A DNA stretch of 64,000 bases from Hexactinellida sp. DTS-2022 (taxonomy: Eukaryota > Porifera > Hexactinellida). Of the stretch, positions 9,674 to 20,058 are shown in pieces. The notes below the pieces were generated by a model. The model had not been told where the DNA came from. It worked only from the letters and a program-made list of their open reading frames with translations, and ran no database searches. The position numbers and the translations under genes were made by a program. The stretch is taken from positions 1,488,001 to 1,552,000 of the forward strand of contig JAPNXP010000018.1 of the NCBI GenBank assembly GCA_028753945.1, in the 5' to 3' direction. Numbering within the stretch: the stretch's first letter is position 1; every line of letters begins with the position of its first letter.

Positions 9674-9814
9674 TTAGAAAGCCGAATGTTGTCCCCGTAA
9701 GGCAGCTTGTAAGAAGAATTTAGTTAGAGACTCGATTCTATCTGAAATAGTGTCTTGTGATAGGATCTGATGTATGTTGTGGTTGGGTGATACATTAGTT
9801 GCATTAGAGAACAT
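9674..9814 (-). other. Possible short coding exon
   Basis: A 46-residue minus-strand frame starts at ATG 9814 and ends at 9674. Its composition looks protein-like (HQILSQDTISDRIESLTKFF). It lies upstream of the incomplete 7804-8837 gene on the same strand. No GT donor in the right phase occurs before the stop, so a join could not be made. The remaining stretch 9815-10156 shows nothing. Confidence 0.25.
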
Positions 9815-10153
9815 TTGATATACTAGTTTATGTTGTAATACCGACAATTCTATGATAAAATGTTATTTAATAGAAATGTCGGTATACGGTTTATACTACA
9901 GTCGAAACAGGTTTTTTCTAACTAACTATTTATTCTAAATGTGAAAGAAATTCAAATTTTGTTTTATTTTCAATCGATTTAACTTTTCTTACTTTATTTC
10001 CACTTTATTTCCATGGATGGATAAATATCAAAAGATGTATATATTCAAAGTTTTACAAATCAAAGAATCGAGTAGGATGGCATTGGATGGGTTTGTTAAT
10101 ATTATATTCAAACTATGAACTTATGATTCAAGAAAACAAATATTTATTCAGTT

Positions 10154-10156
<3 letters not shown>

Positions 10157-10188
<32 letters not shown>

Positions 10189-10195
10189 AAATTAA
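10157..10195 (+). repeat. AAC microsatellite in the 3' region of the next gene
   Basis: About eleven AAC units run to just past the stop codon of the 10204-11277 gene on the opposite strand. In the sense direction it is a GTT tract between the stop and an AATAAA (TTTATT at 10143-10148 on plus), so it probably lies in the 3' untranslated region. Confidence 0.7.
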
Positions 10196-10203
10196 GCACA
10201 AGT

Positions 10204-11277
10204 TTAATATCTGTAATAAATACTTTTATGGTACTGTGTCATGATGGGCTTGATGTAGCTGTTTATATTTTCCATCTTTTGCTTGTCTCTGTATGACTTG
10301 TAAACAACAACAACAAATATATACAAATAGTTAACAGTAAACAATACTTTACTGAGGATTATTGAAGGCAGGAATACATACACTACCATGGAAAATTTGA
10401 ACAAATCGATTTCATTCTTAATATGGAGAGGAATTGGTAAATGATACAAAAATGATACGATCGGAGTAAATATATCCGATAATCCTAAAGTATAAAAGAA
10501 GAGTGCAATTGCTACCAAAGTGGTTGCAACCTGGAAATGTACTCGGAGATATTTGCTGTCGAGATAGGCCTTCTTGTCGAAGTAAAATAGTCGGATTTCT
10601 TTTTCACGGCTTTTCAGATGCAAGTAGAACTTTCTTGATAAAAAAAGAAATTGTATATAGTCAAAAATTAAGAAGAATGCTCTCAACATTCCGAAGAGAA
10701 TTTCAAAGTTCGATTGATAATCGCTTGAGAAAATGGGATTATCATAAATAATATTGAGAACCAGAAACAACAGAGTCCTTACTACTATGTAAATTGTCCA
10801 CCGAATTAAATTATATTTATAATCGTATTTTCTGTAGGCGAGCCATAAGAATGTCATCAGAAAAGAAAGTACAAGGACAACTGTATATCTTATAGTGAAT
10901 ACTAACCAACCAGTTTTATTTTTGAGCGCATTAAAGAATGGGACAATGGTTTGGCTTTCCGTATCAAATACCAAAACCCAATAAGGAAGAAGGTATACGA
11001 CTACACTCATATTTTGTATAAATTCTAAAACTAGAATTGCAATTATGAAATTATTGACGACGCATTTTATTTTAAGATTTTTAAGATGATTCTTATAAGA
11101 TTGCAGTATTAGCATTTCCTGTGGTACCCTCTTAATCTCCTGATACAGTTTGTACCTTCTCCGTACGTAGTACACCAATGCAAATAGAGTCAGTAGACAG
11201 AATGGGATAGGGACTAAGGAGTACACGAGGCTTCCTGCCTTCCCAATGGCCGATAGGATATTTTTATATTTGTACAT
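10204..11277 (-). CDS. Orphan multi-pass membrane protein (357 aa)
   Basis: One uninterrupted frame from ATG 11277 to a TAA at 10204 encodes 357 residues. I count about seven hydrophobic segments: near residues 15-36, 74-98, 128-150, 160-182, 195-215, 244-266 and 295-325. Between the fifth and sixth lies a charged loop (SREKEIRLFYFDKKAYLDSKY). A short basic tail follows the last segment. There is no signal peptide cleavage motif and no recognised GPCR signature such as DRY or NPxxY. Codon use is strongly AT-ending, unlike the GC-rich genes after 29500. A sense-strand AATAAA lies about 56 bases past the stop. A lineage-specific seven-pass receptor or channel is possible; the function is unknown. 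The length and even spacing of membrane segments make it a convincing gene. Confidence 0.7.
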   Translation of the reverse strand: MYKYKNILSAIGKAGSLVYSLVPIPFCLLTLFALVYYVRRRYKLYQEIKRVPQEMLILQSYKNHLKNLKIKCVVNNFIIAILVLEFIQNMSVVVYLLPYWVLVFDTESQTIVPFFNALKNKTGWLVFTIRYTVVLVLSFLMTFLWLAYRKYDYKYNLIRWTIYIVVRTLLFLVLNIIYDNPIFSSDYQSNFEILFGMLRAFFLIFDYIQFLFLSRKFYLHLKSREKEIRLFYFDKKAYLDSKYLRVHFQVATTLVAIALFFYTLGLSDIFTPIVSFLYHLPIPLHIKNEIDLFKFSMVVYVFLPSIILSKVLFTVNYLYIFVVVVYKSYRDKQKMENINSYIKPIMTQYHKSIYYRY

Positions 11278-12680
11278 GGAAATGATGATAATCCGATTGT
11301 TTGATATGCTGGTTACTGGTATAAATATATTGAGAGAGATCCAACATTTATATACTCTAGGAACATCACCTGATTACAAATGTGGTTTCTATATAATATT
11401 CTCATGGACAAACTAATATGTCTCATGAAGAATGTAATACCTACATAATAACCAGAAAACCAATAAATTTTGTCTGAATTGCATATCTACATATTTATTT
11501 TATTTTATCTACATGCCGCATAACCTTACCATATGTTGGATAACAAGTAGTTGGCAAAATACCTAACGATTTCAGGTTTATGTGTAATGTGGACAAATCA
11601 TTGTGTGCCAAAAAAATTAGATTACTTACATAATAACCAGAAACTTAATCAACTTTTGCATTATTTGCATTTTAATAGAATATTGGAATCCCAACTTGGA
11701 ACAATACCTAAAGCAGTTTACACACATCATAATGCAAATCATCCTTATAACGAAAGGATGTTATCAATCACACGATTATAATCCGATTGTCTGATATGCT
11801 GGTTCATGGCCTACTATAATACGGCTATACATGCTGCCGAATCATAGTAGAAAATAAGAGTCCAGTTTTGTAAATTTATTCTAATCTAAACTATGCTTCC
11901 TATTGGCATAATTTGTATTGTGTATGGGGTAATCAACCATTGCGAGTCCAATATAACCACTTTTGAGAATCTCAGATTTGTGGTTAAGCTGTTTAGGCGC
12001 CATTTAATGATGACGGTAACAATTTTTGGTAAAATGAAAAAAAATTCAAATATCATAAATTTCAGTTACTTCCTACTTTCTAATAATTTTATAATAGGAA
12101 TACTAAATAGGGATATATTTCATATCCCAAAGGCTACTAAATCACAAAATGGCGACATTGAATTTTTTTAAAATTATAAAGCAACCACATGCTAAAATAC
12201 AAGTATTATCCGAATTACAACTTACTATTTTCGTCCATAAAACGTATATAGGTAATTGCTGGTTTATATATGTTGCAGCCCATATATGTATGCTATATTT
12301 GTTTGTATGTTACGAGTTGATTGAAGAAAGTGGACAGTTTCCAAATGTGATTTTTGGCATATAGGGGTAACTTTTGGCTCCCGCCAACAAGTTTAGGTTT
12401 CCACTCGAAATTTCTCACACTTCGACAAGTTATGACGTAATTGTCACATAGCGAGAAGCATGAACATTCACTTAATCGCACACAATTCCTGCCCTCTAGG
12501 ATATAAGAATCGGAAAATTTAATAGAACATGGACATTAATGATGCGGACACGTTGGTCACACAAGATTTCCAATATACTTACTCATTATCGCATGATGAC
12601 GTGATCACTAAATTTCACATTGTTAAATTCTACTATTTAGGCCCTATTTACGATTTATAATCAATGTTAGAAGTGTATAA
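11278..12680. other. Non-coding interval with a direct repeat pair
   Basis: No supported gene. A direct repeat (AATCCGATTGTTTGATATGC near 11292 and AATCCGATTGTCTGATATGC near 11783) brackets about 490 bases, and CTACATAATAACCAGAAA recurs at about 11442 and 11626. These may be remnants of an element. The open frames at 11551-12364 show no recognisable protein features. Confidence 0.4.
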
Positions 12681-13010
12681 ACCATACACCAACCGCGAAG
12701 CGGTTGGTGTGTGGTTGTGTTCCGCCGCGAAGCGATCTAGCAAGCGAGTAATCATTAAAACTCGATTGTTGTGTTTGTGTTTGTTTGTTTAAAACCGCAT
12801 AGAGACTAACTTTCAAATGTTATAATAGAGAAACTAGTACTCATTTCGAAATTCGCATTTATAAATTCATAATACGAGCCCTTCGGTCTCGGTCGCTTCG
12901 CGACGGATCACTCTCTCACAAAGGTCGCTTCGCGACCTTTGTTCGTTCGTGTTAGGCACTACGCGATGCAATTAACTGCCGCTTCGCGGCCTTTCCCTCC
13001 TCTAAAAGAC
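12681..13010. repeat. Hairpin-rich segment with GCGAAGC apices; family A copy 2
   Basis: Several short perfect or near-perfect palindromes carry GCGAAGC, or its complement GCTTCGC, at the centre. Examples are ACCAACCGCGAAGCGGTTGG at about 12690-12709, a 5-bp-arm one at 12892-12904, one with about 11-bp arms near 12918-12942 (AAAGGTCGCTTCGCGACCTT), and GCCGCTTCGCGGC near 12979-12991. Between them is a head like that of the 2865 repeat (AACCGCATAGAGACTAACTT). TACGAGCCCTTCGGTCTCGG near 12882 is the reverse of the tail seen at 20880 and 23965. Non-coding; structure may matter more than sequence. Confidence 0.6.
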
Positions 13011-13335
13011 AGTAAAATTAATAATAAATAAGTTAACCTGTGGCTAGTATATTACACACAATACTTAACGCGTGTTTAAATTCATTCTGGGTTGTGATTC
13101 GTTAATGTAATCTGTTTGGGAAATGATGTATTATGTATGTTATTCTCATTACTTATTAGTTATTAATTATTAGTTAATAATATATGATATTGGCTCAATA
13201 ATTCTTAATTAAGGTAGCTCATTTCAGCTCCATTAAAAGGTTAGCTTGTTAGCTCAAATAAATTGAAACCCGTGGCTGATAAATTATACTCAATTATTTA
13301 TTTAAGTATATTGTATTGCAAAGTAATTTACTTAG

Positions 13336-13447
13336 CCTGGATTTAATCTCTGCATAATAATGGTTTAAACTTTAAAGATGAGAATAAGACTGCTTCGCGG
13401 TCTTATTCTCACCATTAAACCATTATTATGCAGAGGTTAAATCCAGG
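13336..13447. mobile_element. Foldback element, 112 bp
   Basis: CCTGGATTTAATCTCTGCAT on the left is mirrored by ATGCAGAGGTTAAATCCAGG on the right. The inner arms TAATGGTTTAA and AGAATAAGAC continue the symmetry to a central GCTTCGC (13392-13398). A partial, inverted relative is at about 23180-23280. It has no coding capacity. Confidence 0.65.
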
Positions 13448-14408
13448 GTTGTAAAATATTTGATTTAATTGATAGTAATAATAAACATAATCAATCTCAT
13501 AATTAGACAAATCCTAAATTCTTGATGAATCAAGTCAATCAACTACATAATTTCATAATTTAGTATAGGTTAGAAATTCCGGAATTCCATTCATTGTCTT
13601 ATTATAGGAAGCCAATAGGTGTAATAAATAAACAATGCATCAGAGAAGTTAACTACTCGAGTGCATTCTTGTTAACCAAACAAATCAGATCACACACATA
13701 GTGCTAAGAATAATATGATACATTTTAACTAATAACTTTCGTTAATCACTCTTACTTGAATTGTTTGCAATAGAACACAGTCGAAAATCGATTTTGTACT
13801 TTGCTATACCTGTGTTGGTACGATACACTATTTATGGTTGATTAGTGTAGGGACTAATTAATTAACTGTATCACAATCAGAAGAAAAAATGGGAATTCGT
13901 GAACTGCTATCAGGTGTAGAAATTTAGTGTACGTCTAATGCTTTGAATTTTCTACAAATCGGAGCAAAATTGGGAAGCTAGTACAAAATATCCGTTTTTC
14001 GCAACTGTGACATCATAATCCCTTTATTTTGTTTCAAAAACCAATAGATCGTTGTCGCAGTACAAAATGACCCCTGTTTACAAATTTTGAGCATTCTGGG
14101 ACTCGTAGTCTTTCCAATCAATTACGGACAAACATCCCCACAAACAAACAAACAAACAAACAAACAAACAACAATTCCGCTTTTAATATACAGATAAATA
14201 TTTATTATTGTTGTTTACAAGAATAGGTTAATGAAAATTCAAAATCAACCTAGAAGTTAGCTTTCAACGGGTATTATAGGTAAACAAGTTAAAACTATGG
14301 AAAATGGTAGAAAAAGTGTTGAGTAAGGCCGCATAGCGGCCGTTAACTTGAGGTCGTAGCCCCGATGCGTCGCAAAGCTACCGAGAATGAAGGGCTCATA
14401 GACATATA
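13448..14408. repeat. LINE-like 3' tail and family A copy 3
   Basis: About 13890-14200 resembles the 3' end of a non-LTR retrotransposon: a conserved-looking untranslated stretch, then ACGGACAAACATCCC and a CAAA microsatellite at 14137-14171. No reverse transcriptase frame is present. From about 14205 to 14400 the blocks of family A recur (TTGTTGTTTACAAGAATAGG, AAAATCAACCTAGAAGTT), ending with GGCCGCATAGCGGCCG and AAGGGCTCATAG. The first part, 13448-13890, shows nothing. Confidence 0.4.
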
Positions 14409-14664
14409 CAGTCAACTCCCGTTATAACCAAGTCGGATATTACGAAGTACCTGCTTATAACGAAGTCATTCAATGGTCCGGAAATCCTTCTATCTTATTA
14501 CATTATGAAAACTTTGGTTACAACAAAATGGATATAACGAAATTCAGCTTATTTAAATCCCATATAGCCTCTAATCTATTGATTTTACTCCGGTTATAAC
14601 AAACTCCGCTCATAACGAAATGAAACCACGGTCCCGAGCACTTCGTTATAACGGGAGTTGACTG
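14409..14664 (+). mobile_element. pogo-like MITE, 256 bp, TA-flanked
   Basis: The ends are CAGTCAACTCCCGTTATAAC and GTTATAACGGGAGTTGACTG, perfect inverted repeats of 20 bases, flanked by TA at 14407-14408 and 14665-14666. Internal TTATAACGAAGT blocks repeat the terminal pattern. No transposase is encoded. The end sequence and TA target fit the pogo/Tigger group. Confidence 0.8.
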
Positions 14665-14874
14665 TATATCCACATTTTCTATTTGTGAAGTGAAACCAAA
14701 TTTCCCCTTTCTAAAAAGTTCTGGATAAACTAACAAACTATAAAACAAACACATAATCAAGCCTAAACAATAGTATAGCTGTACTAAAGAATAAAAATAA
14801 AAAAACAAAAAATTAATTAATATAGGGTCAAACGAAGAAATCCTAGCCTAGCGCTAGTTTCAATGACTAACTAT

Positions 14875-16626
14875 CTAATTCATCTCAATAATGGCAATTT
14901 CGTCTGCCTTCTTTGGGGAGACAAGACAGTAAACCAATAGAACGATTAGGGTGACGACAAGAGCAATCAGCGAGATGAGTAACGGAATCCCCAAACCAAA
15001 CCCCAGTCCTAAAACCAGTTCCATGTTCTGGTTTGACAACGGTGGCGTTATTGGTTCAAGTGGTGTTGGACACTGATTAGTTTGATTTATTGAGCAGAAG
15101 ATACAACTACCGTTTGAAGCACAGGAGGGGCACTGAGCATTGATATCACAGTTAGGTATAGAAGTATCATCAACGTCAGCTACAAATAAATGCTCGTAAG
15201 TGTAACCAAATTTCGTTGAATCTCCATAGTAGCCCCGTGGAGTGACGAGTGGAAAGAATGGTACCATCCAATCGTTCTTATTGTGTCCAGGGTGTCCACC
15301 ATTTGACGGAGTATACCCTGGTAACAAGAGGTTATTTGAGTTATTCGGGTCGAATCGTCGGATCCAGCTCTCGAGCACTCTATCAATATTACAATGATGC
15401 AAAAAGAAAATAGGATCGTTTACAGCACTGGGGACAATGCTCATGTAGCCACCTATCCATAAATGGACAGTATTGTGCAAATGAGTTGCTTTTAAAAAGT
15501 CTCCCACACAATCATTGGCAGAGCACATCTGGGAGAATCCTTCTAGCCTGTTTCGAAAGCTAGCTCTGGGAGAGCTTATACCATAGAGGCCATCTGCATC
15601 AGATGACTCGTAGGAAGGAGCTGCAAGTGCTATCTTGATTTCTCTGAGATTTGGAAGATATGCAGTCTCAGGACTCATTCCCCTTTGCAAAGGTCTCTCG
15701 CCCAGCCTATCTCTGTTCGGATTGCAAAGTTGCCAGCCTTCTCCACAGCTGACGTTCTGATCTGTGTATAACAGATCACATACCATTGGCCAGCTATTAT
15801 TATTATTATATAATGCAGAGACGTTTGCAACTTCGCTATATGTATTTGCTGGTGTTCCCAGGTAATCAAATGTGAACATATCCATTTCAAAGGTTTCCCA
15901 ACTCCAATAGGGAAGTGAAAAACTGACATCATTCAAAATTCTTTGGAACTCCCTTTCTAAAGTTAGCAAGTATTGTCGATGCCACACAGGGAATGCTGGA
16001 CCTTCATGTGCGAAGTCTACCCGAGTTGTTTCATCACAGTTTGCTTCACGTCCCGCCAGAAAGTGAAGATATATTATCATATCATAGGTGGTCACATTTT
16101 CCAATGTGACACTCCCACTGGTGTAGTTAACTGGCTCATTTACTGTCACTGCATACCTACCATATTCATTCTTGAGTTCTGAAAACCCCCTAGTTACTGC
16201 TGCTTTCTCTTCAGCTGTTAGACTACTGAACTGCTTACGAGTGCGGATTGTAGTTTTCGTATTACAATCGGTTCCTGTGTAACCAAACTTGCATTCTGTA
16301 CAATCTGAACCATAGTAATTCCCCTTGCACATGCACACATTCTCGAATACAACAGTTGGCCACTGGTACCTCACGTCAGCTTTACCTTTCCCAGGAATAT
16401 TGGTAGAGTTCAGCATGAGAGTAGTAACATCCGGGTTTGATAGTGACCACATGTTGACAGCTTTAGACTTAATATTGGTGCATACTCCTCTGATTATCCC
16501 TCCACAGTTGTTTGGACAACATATCTTACTGTTAATGCTATCATTGGTATTGCAAACAGCTGGAAATTGAGCCCAACAGCTGATTACATGCAATACAACA
16601 AATGCAGTCAGGAGTAACTTGCACAT
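14875..16626 (-). CDS. TYR: Membrane tyrosinase (TYR/TYRP-type), 583 aa
   Basis: A single exon encodes a copper enzyme of the family that oxidises monophenols and o-diphenols in melanin-type synthesis. A signal peptide (about 1-19) is followed by a cysteine-rich EGF-like region (25-121) laid out as in vertebrate tyrosinase (FPAVC, CMCKGNYYGSDC, CKFGYTGTDC). The copper A histidines appear to be H188, H207 (DFAHEGPAF) and H216 (VWHRQYL). Copper B has H384, H388 (HLHNTVHLW) and H411 (FFLHHCNIDR). A second Cys cluster (493-519), one membrane helix (about 537-567) and a short tail follow, so the active site would face a vesicle lumen or the outside. About ten N-glycosylation sequons are visible. 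The vertebrate gene has introns in this region; here the coding part has none. TTTACAG just upstream of the ATG suggests a 5' untranslated exon. All six copper ligands are present, so it should be active. The exact paralogue (TYR or TYRP) is not decidable. Confidence 0.92.
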   Translation of the reverse strand: MCKLLLTAFVVLHVISCWAQFPAVCNTNDSINSKICCPNNCGGIIRGVCTNIKSKAVNMWSLSNPDVTTLMLNSTNIPGKGKADVRYQWPTVVFENVCMCKGNYYGSDCTECKFGYTGTDCNTKTTIRTRKQFSSLTAEEKAAVTRGFSELKNEYGRYAVTVNEPVNYTSGSVTLENVTTYDMIIYLHFLAGREANCDETTRVDFAHEGPAFPVWHRQYLLTLEREFQRILNDVSFSLPYWSWETFEMDMFTFDYLGTPANTYSEVANVSALYNNNNSWPMVCDLLYTDQNVSCGEGWQLCNPNRDRLGERPLQRGMSPETAYLPNLREIKIALAAPSYESSDADGLYGISSPRASFRNRLEGFSQMCSANDCVGDFLKATHLHNTVHLWIGGYMSIVPSAVNDPIFFLHHCNIDRVLESWIRRFDPNNSNNLLLPGYTPSNGGHPGHNKNDWMVPFFPLVTPRGYYGDSTKFGYTYEHLFVADVDDTSIPNCDINAQCPSCASNGSCIFCSINQTNQCPTPLEPITPPLSNQNMELVLGLGFGLGIPLLISLIALVVTLIVLLVYCLVSPKKADEIAIIEMN

Positions 16627-18230
16627 TCCTCAAATGTCTTCACTTCCTGTAAATAGAATGATTAAGAGATTGTAAATGTGTGAGATATCGAGTTTATGTT
16701 ATTCTGGGCCACCAGTATCATTTTGTTATAACAAACTCTAATAAATGTTCATTACCATTCAAACGTACGAGCCTTTCGTTCTTTGGAAATGAATTTGTAT
16801 CTACGTAGTAATAGCATTATTTTCGCGTCGTCCGTATATCAATTGGATATTACCATTTTAATCTACGTATATGTCGCAACACAGTAAGCATACCTGCCAA
16901 CCGTAAATAGATTTAAACATTTTGGCTGTTCTGTATAGGCGTACAGGGATTTTTAATTTACTAACTATGAGTAATATAATGCCTAAAAATGTCTACATTT
17001 ATGATAGTATATTCTGTCATGCATTCTGCATTGACCATATAAGGCACAACTGGTTTATATATTTATTCAAGCAAACAGGGATTCCCTGTACAGTATATAA
17101 TTCAATGCTTTCTCCTTCCAAAGTGCTAATTTTGCAATGTAAGTGTATAGTAATTTCCTGGACGACCAATGTACAGGGGAAAATTGGAGCCCTGTAGAGG
17201 TATATGACTCAAATAGATTGGCATTTATGAGTAAGTGATAGTACCATTGTGTAAATGGAACCGGAACCAATTTAGAGTTAGAATGCTATCTTAATTATGG
17301 ATCAGAGTCAGTATTTTGTTTCTAGAAATTTGGAAAATAAAGCCTTTCCCAGGGGCGTCGCCACGGGGGGGCATATATTTTGATATATATTTTGATATTT
17401 ATTTTGAGGGTGTAGACATTTTAGGTATTATTTGACAGACAATCAATAATTTTTCCAAACTAGTAATCCATATACAAATTTAATACATCCCTATGTATGC
17501 CTGGACAGAAAAACCAAAATGGTTGATCCTTGTAATTTACAGGAATCCCTGTACAGTAGACAGGAATGGCCCGTTAGTAATCTAGTTACACCATAGGATA
17601 TTGCTAATTACTTTGGCAATTTTGGTTCTAACTTCTAATCAACTGTTTTACAAACCCAATGGTATTATACACCTTTACTTTAGAACTTTTACCTGTCATT
17701 ACAGCTAGTAGTTTTTTCTGAATGTAGTATTTGCTGGGATTGCTAAATTCTTGTTAATGTTTTGATTTTTGTAGACTACTTTTCATACTTTTTGTAAACA
17801 TTTAACTAGAAAGGTTCATCTTAATTGCCTAGTTTTGGTATCGTCAACTGAAAAATGTTAAATCTAACACCAATATAATGTTTATTTAGTCTTGGTGACA
17901 TTTGTCGGAAAAATATACTCGGGATTTCGAAATGGAAAAACATTGCTATCAACACTCTATTGGTTTATTCATCAGCTCTGATACCACGTTAAAACTGTTA
18001 TTCAGAGATTTCGCGAGTGCAGTTCCATGAAGAGGAATCCATTTGTTCTCCAAAAATAAGTTTCATGATGACAATGAACGAAACGAACGAAAATACTTAT
18101 ATGAGAGTTATTTCCTAAATTGCTTACTTTGATTAATCCAGTTTGGCTTCCATCAGTTTACTTCTATTGGTGATATATTATTAGCTTACGTCAATCGAAT
18201 AATTATAAGTTAGAACCTTTATTCTTATCA
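16627..18230. other. Non-coding interval
   Basis: The first few tens of bases should include the 5' end of the tyrosinase transcript. CAGGGGCGTCGCCACGGGGG at about 17352 resembles a hAT end without a partner. A 32-codon minus-strand frame near 17960-18055 (WIPLHGTALAKSLNN) has weak ankyrin-like character but no start or splice context. Nothing else is supported. Confidence 0.4.
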
Positions 18231-18465
18231 CTCAAACCTCCCTTAGCCGGGTACTGTCGTCCGGAGGTTGCCCATAACTGGAAATTAGCCCGGATCTCAG
18301 AAATACAATGGCTAGTACGTACATGTGCAATTCCAAAGTGGCTAATGCATATTTCTAGATTCATTCAAAAATCAAAACTGATGTTTTTAACGGGTTGTGG
18401 ATAATTTAAGATATGTATTTGTTATATAATTTTGTCATTAAATCAGACATTGGCTGCGGCCTGTG
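18231..18465 (+). mobile_element. Truncated element with CACTCAAACCTCC end
   Basis: It starts CACTCAAACCTCCC and then follows the full element at 36709-36995 (TGGCTAGTACGTACATGTGC, TTTTAACGGGTTGTGGATAA, TTTTGTCATTAAA). The right inverted end is missing. Non-coding. Confidence 0.6.
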
Positions 18466-18574
18466 AAACCAGAAGAAGCACACTCCCATTCCGTCTGTGG
18501 GGTTTTAATATAGATATAGATATGAAAGAGAGAAATTCTACAGTTCATATAACTGTCATTTGATACGAACAGTT

Positions 18575-18850
18575 AGTTGTAGAGATCATTCTTAGAATGC
18601 TCTCAATACACTATTTCTGTAGATTTATGCTGTCGTAGAGATCAGTCTTAGAATGATCCTACACATCCCAACACAATATTTCTGTAGACTTATGATGCTG
18701 TAGAGATCAGTCTTAGAATGATCCCTACACAATATTTCTGTAGACTTATGCTGTCGTAGAGATCAGTCTTAGAATGATCCCTACACAATATTTATTCTGT
18801 AGACTTATGCTGTCGTAGAGATCAGTCTTAGAATGATCCCTACACAATAT
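18575..18850 (+). repeat. Minisatellite, 56-bp unit, about 4.5 copies
   Basis: Units of roughly 56 bases (CTGTAGACTTATGCTGTCGT, then AGAGATCAGTCTTAGAATGA, then TCCCTACACAATATTT) repeat in tandem. The three units nearest the right end are almost identical, and the first is more diverged. One unit has a small insertion. Non-coding. Confidence 0.85.
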
Positions 18851-19397
18851 ATAATTGATATACAAATAATCATTCACGTAGCTCGATAAGGTATACCTCC
18901 AAAATGCTACAGTTTAATAAGACATAATTTGGTTGATTCCAGATAAGCAAGTGGATTAATAATACATGTATATTACAAATCAGTCATTACTAATTTTCCC
19001 CTTAGCAAAAGGGGAAATCTACTTATACAAAATGAATCTAAAATATCCATGATTAGTTGAAATTTACAATCGCAAAATTATTAATCTTAATGTCTTCCAT
19101 TTTTTTATTATTTGGAATAATTATTAATTTAAATTGATTTTGGCTATAATATTTAAATTCTGCACACTAAATAAGTTATCCCTTATAAACAATACAAAAG
19201 AGTCTATATGTTAATACAAACTGAATTTGGTGTAATTTAACAAGTAATTATAAATCATTTCTCCAAGATTATTCTAGTAGGAGGATATATGCTCATATAA
19301 TCTGCCATTTGTTATGGAATATATAATTCATTAGAAAATAGAAGCCTACAGTACTTGAACTGACAAGTTGAATCAATATAACTATTACATGTTAAAC
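18851..19397. other. AT-rich non-coding stretch
   Basis: No gene or recognisable repeat. Part of it (ATAGAAGCC, AGTTGAATCAATATAACTAT near 19340-19390) is similar to the 3640-3710 and 4645-4700 segments, hinting at a third, more diverged copy of that duplicated repeat. Confidence 0.35.
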
Positions 19398-19857
19398 AAT
19401 ATATAATTACCAAAAATATTTCTAAAATCAGCTTATTTTTCTTTTGGCGGCTTAACTAACCATAAATTGTGGATTATTTGACTTTGTGTACAGTGGAGCC
19501 TCCCATAACGGGCACTCCAAATAGCGGACAACCTCTAAATAACGGACAACCCTCGTGGCACGGATTTATTTATTTATCATATGTCTAATAGAAAAGCAAC
19601 CTCTAAATAGCGGACAACCTCTAAATAACGGACAACGGTTCCGGTCTCAAGGTGTCCGTTGTTCAGAGGCTCTACTGTATCTCATAATTTTCGTTGTATT
19701 ATTTATTTGTTAATAATATAGGTGTTGTTTACGGCATCAGAAGTTTGTTAAGCCATCAGTGGTTTGTTAAACCGGCTGTTGTTCATTCTTTAGCTTCCAG
19801 AAAAAGTGAGATGGTAGCTTAATAACCCACCATAAAACTTCAGTTTGCCATGCACTG
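19398..19857 (-). mobile_element. hAT-like MITE, second copy, hosting a nested MITE
   Basis: Blocks shared with the intact element at 31967-32270 run in the same order: ACCAAAAATATTTCT, GATTATTTGACTTTGT, TTTTCGTTG, TACGGCATCA, GTTTGTTAAACCGGC, CCAGAAAAAGTGAG and a degenerate GCACTG end. The left end is replaced. At GACTTTGTG the sequence is interrupted by the TA-flanked element 19491-19677; the 31967 copy shows the same point uninterrupted. Confidence 0.65.
19491..19677 (-). mobile_element. pogo-like MITE family B, copy 2 (nested)
   Basis: This is the reverse-oriented relative of 4436-4604: it starts CAGTGGAGCCTCCCATAACG and ends GTTCAGAGGCTCTACTG with TA on each side (19489-19490, 19678-19679). 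It carries an extra CTCTAAATAGCGGACAACC block. It is inserted in a hAT-like MITE. Confidence 0.75.
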
Positions 19858-19862
19858 GTATA

Positions 19863-20058
19863 CAGTCGACACCGGTTAATGGTGCCACCGGTTAATAGAT
19901 TTAACTGCAAATGGGATCAAATATCCAAATATCACATAATTTAAAGGACGAAAATAGTGGCCCGAAATACAGTTTGAAATTTCGGTTAAATGATCTCTCT
20001 GCGCAATCGGGTCAAAATAACCTGGTCCCAAGGTAATTCTATTAAGCGGAGTCAACTC
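19863..20058 (+). mobile_element. pogo-like MITE family C, copy 2
   Basis: It starts TA-CAGTCGACACCGGTTAATG and ends TTCTATTAAGCGGAGTCAAC plus TC. It shares internal blocks with 8922-9103. It lies five bases from the end of the previous element, so three transposons are stacked between 19398 and 20058. Confidence 0.65.

Noticed and set aside
9674-9814. First exon of the 7804-8837 gene
   Set aside because: The frame looks protein-like and is on the right strand, but there is no GT donor in the needed phase before its stop, so it was not joined.
17960-18055. Possible ankyrin-like fragment (WIPLHGTALAKSLNN) on minus
   Set aside because: Only one partial repeat, with a stop immediately upstream and no splice context. 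Too weak to call.
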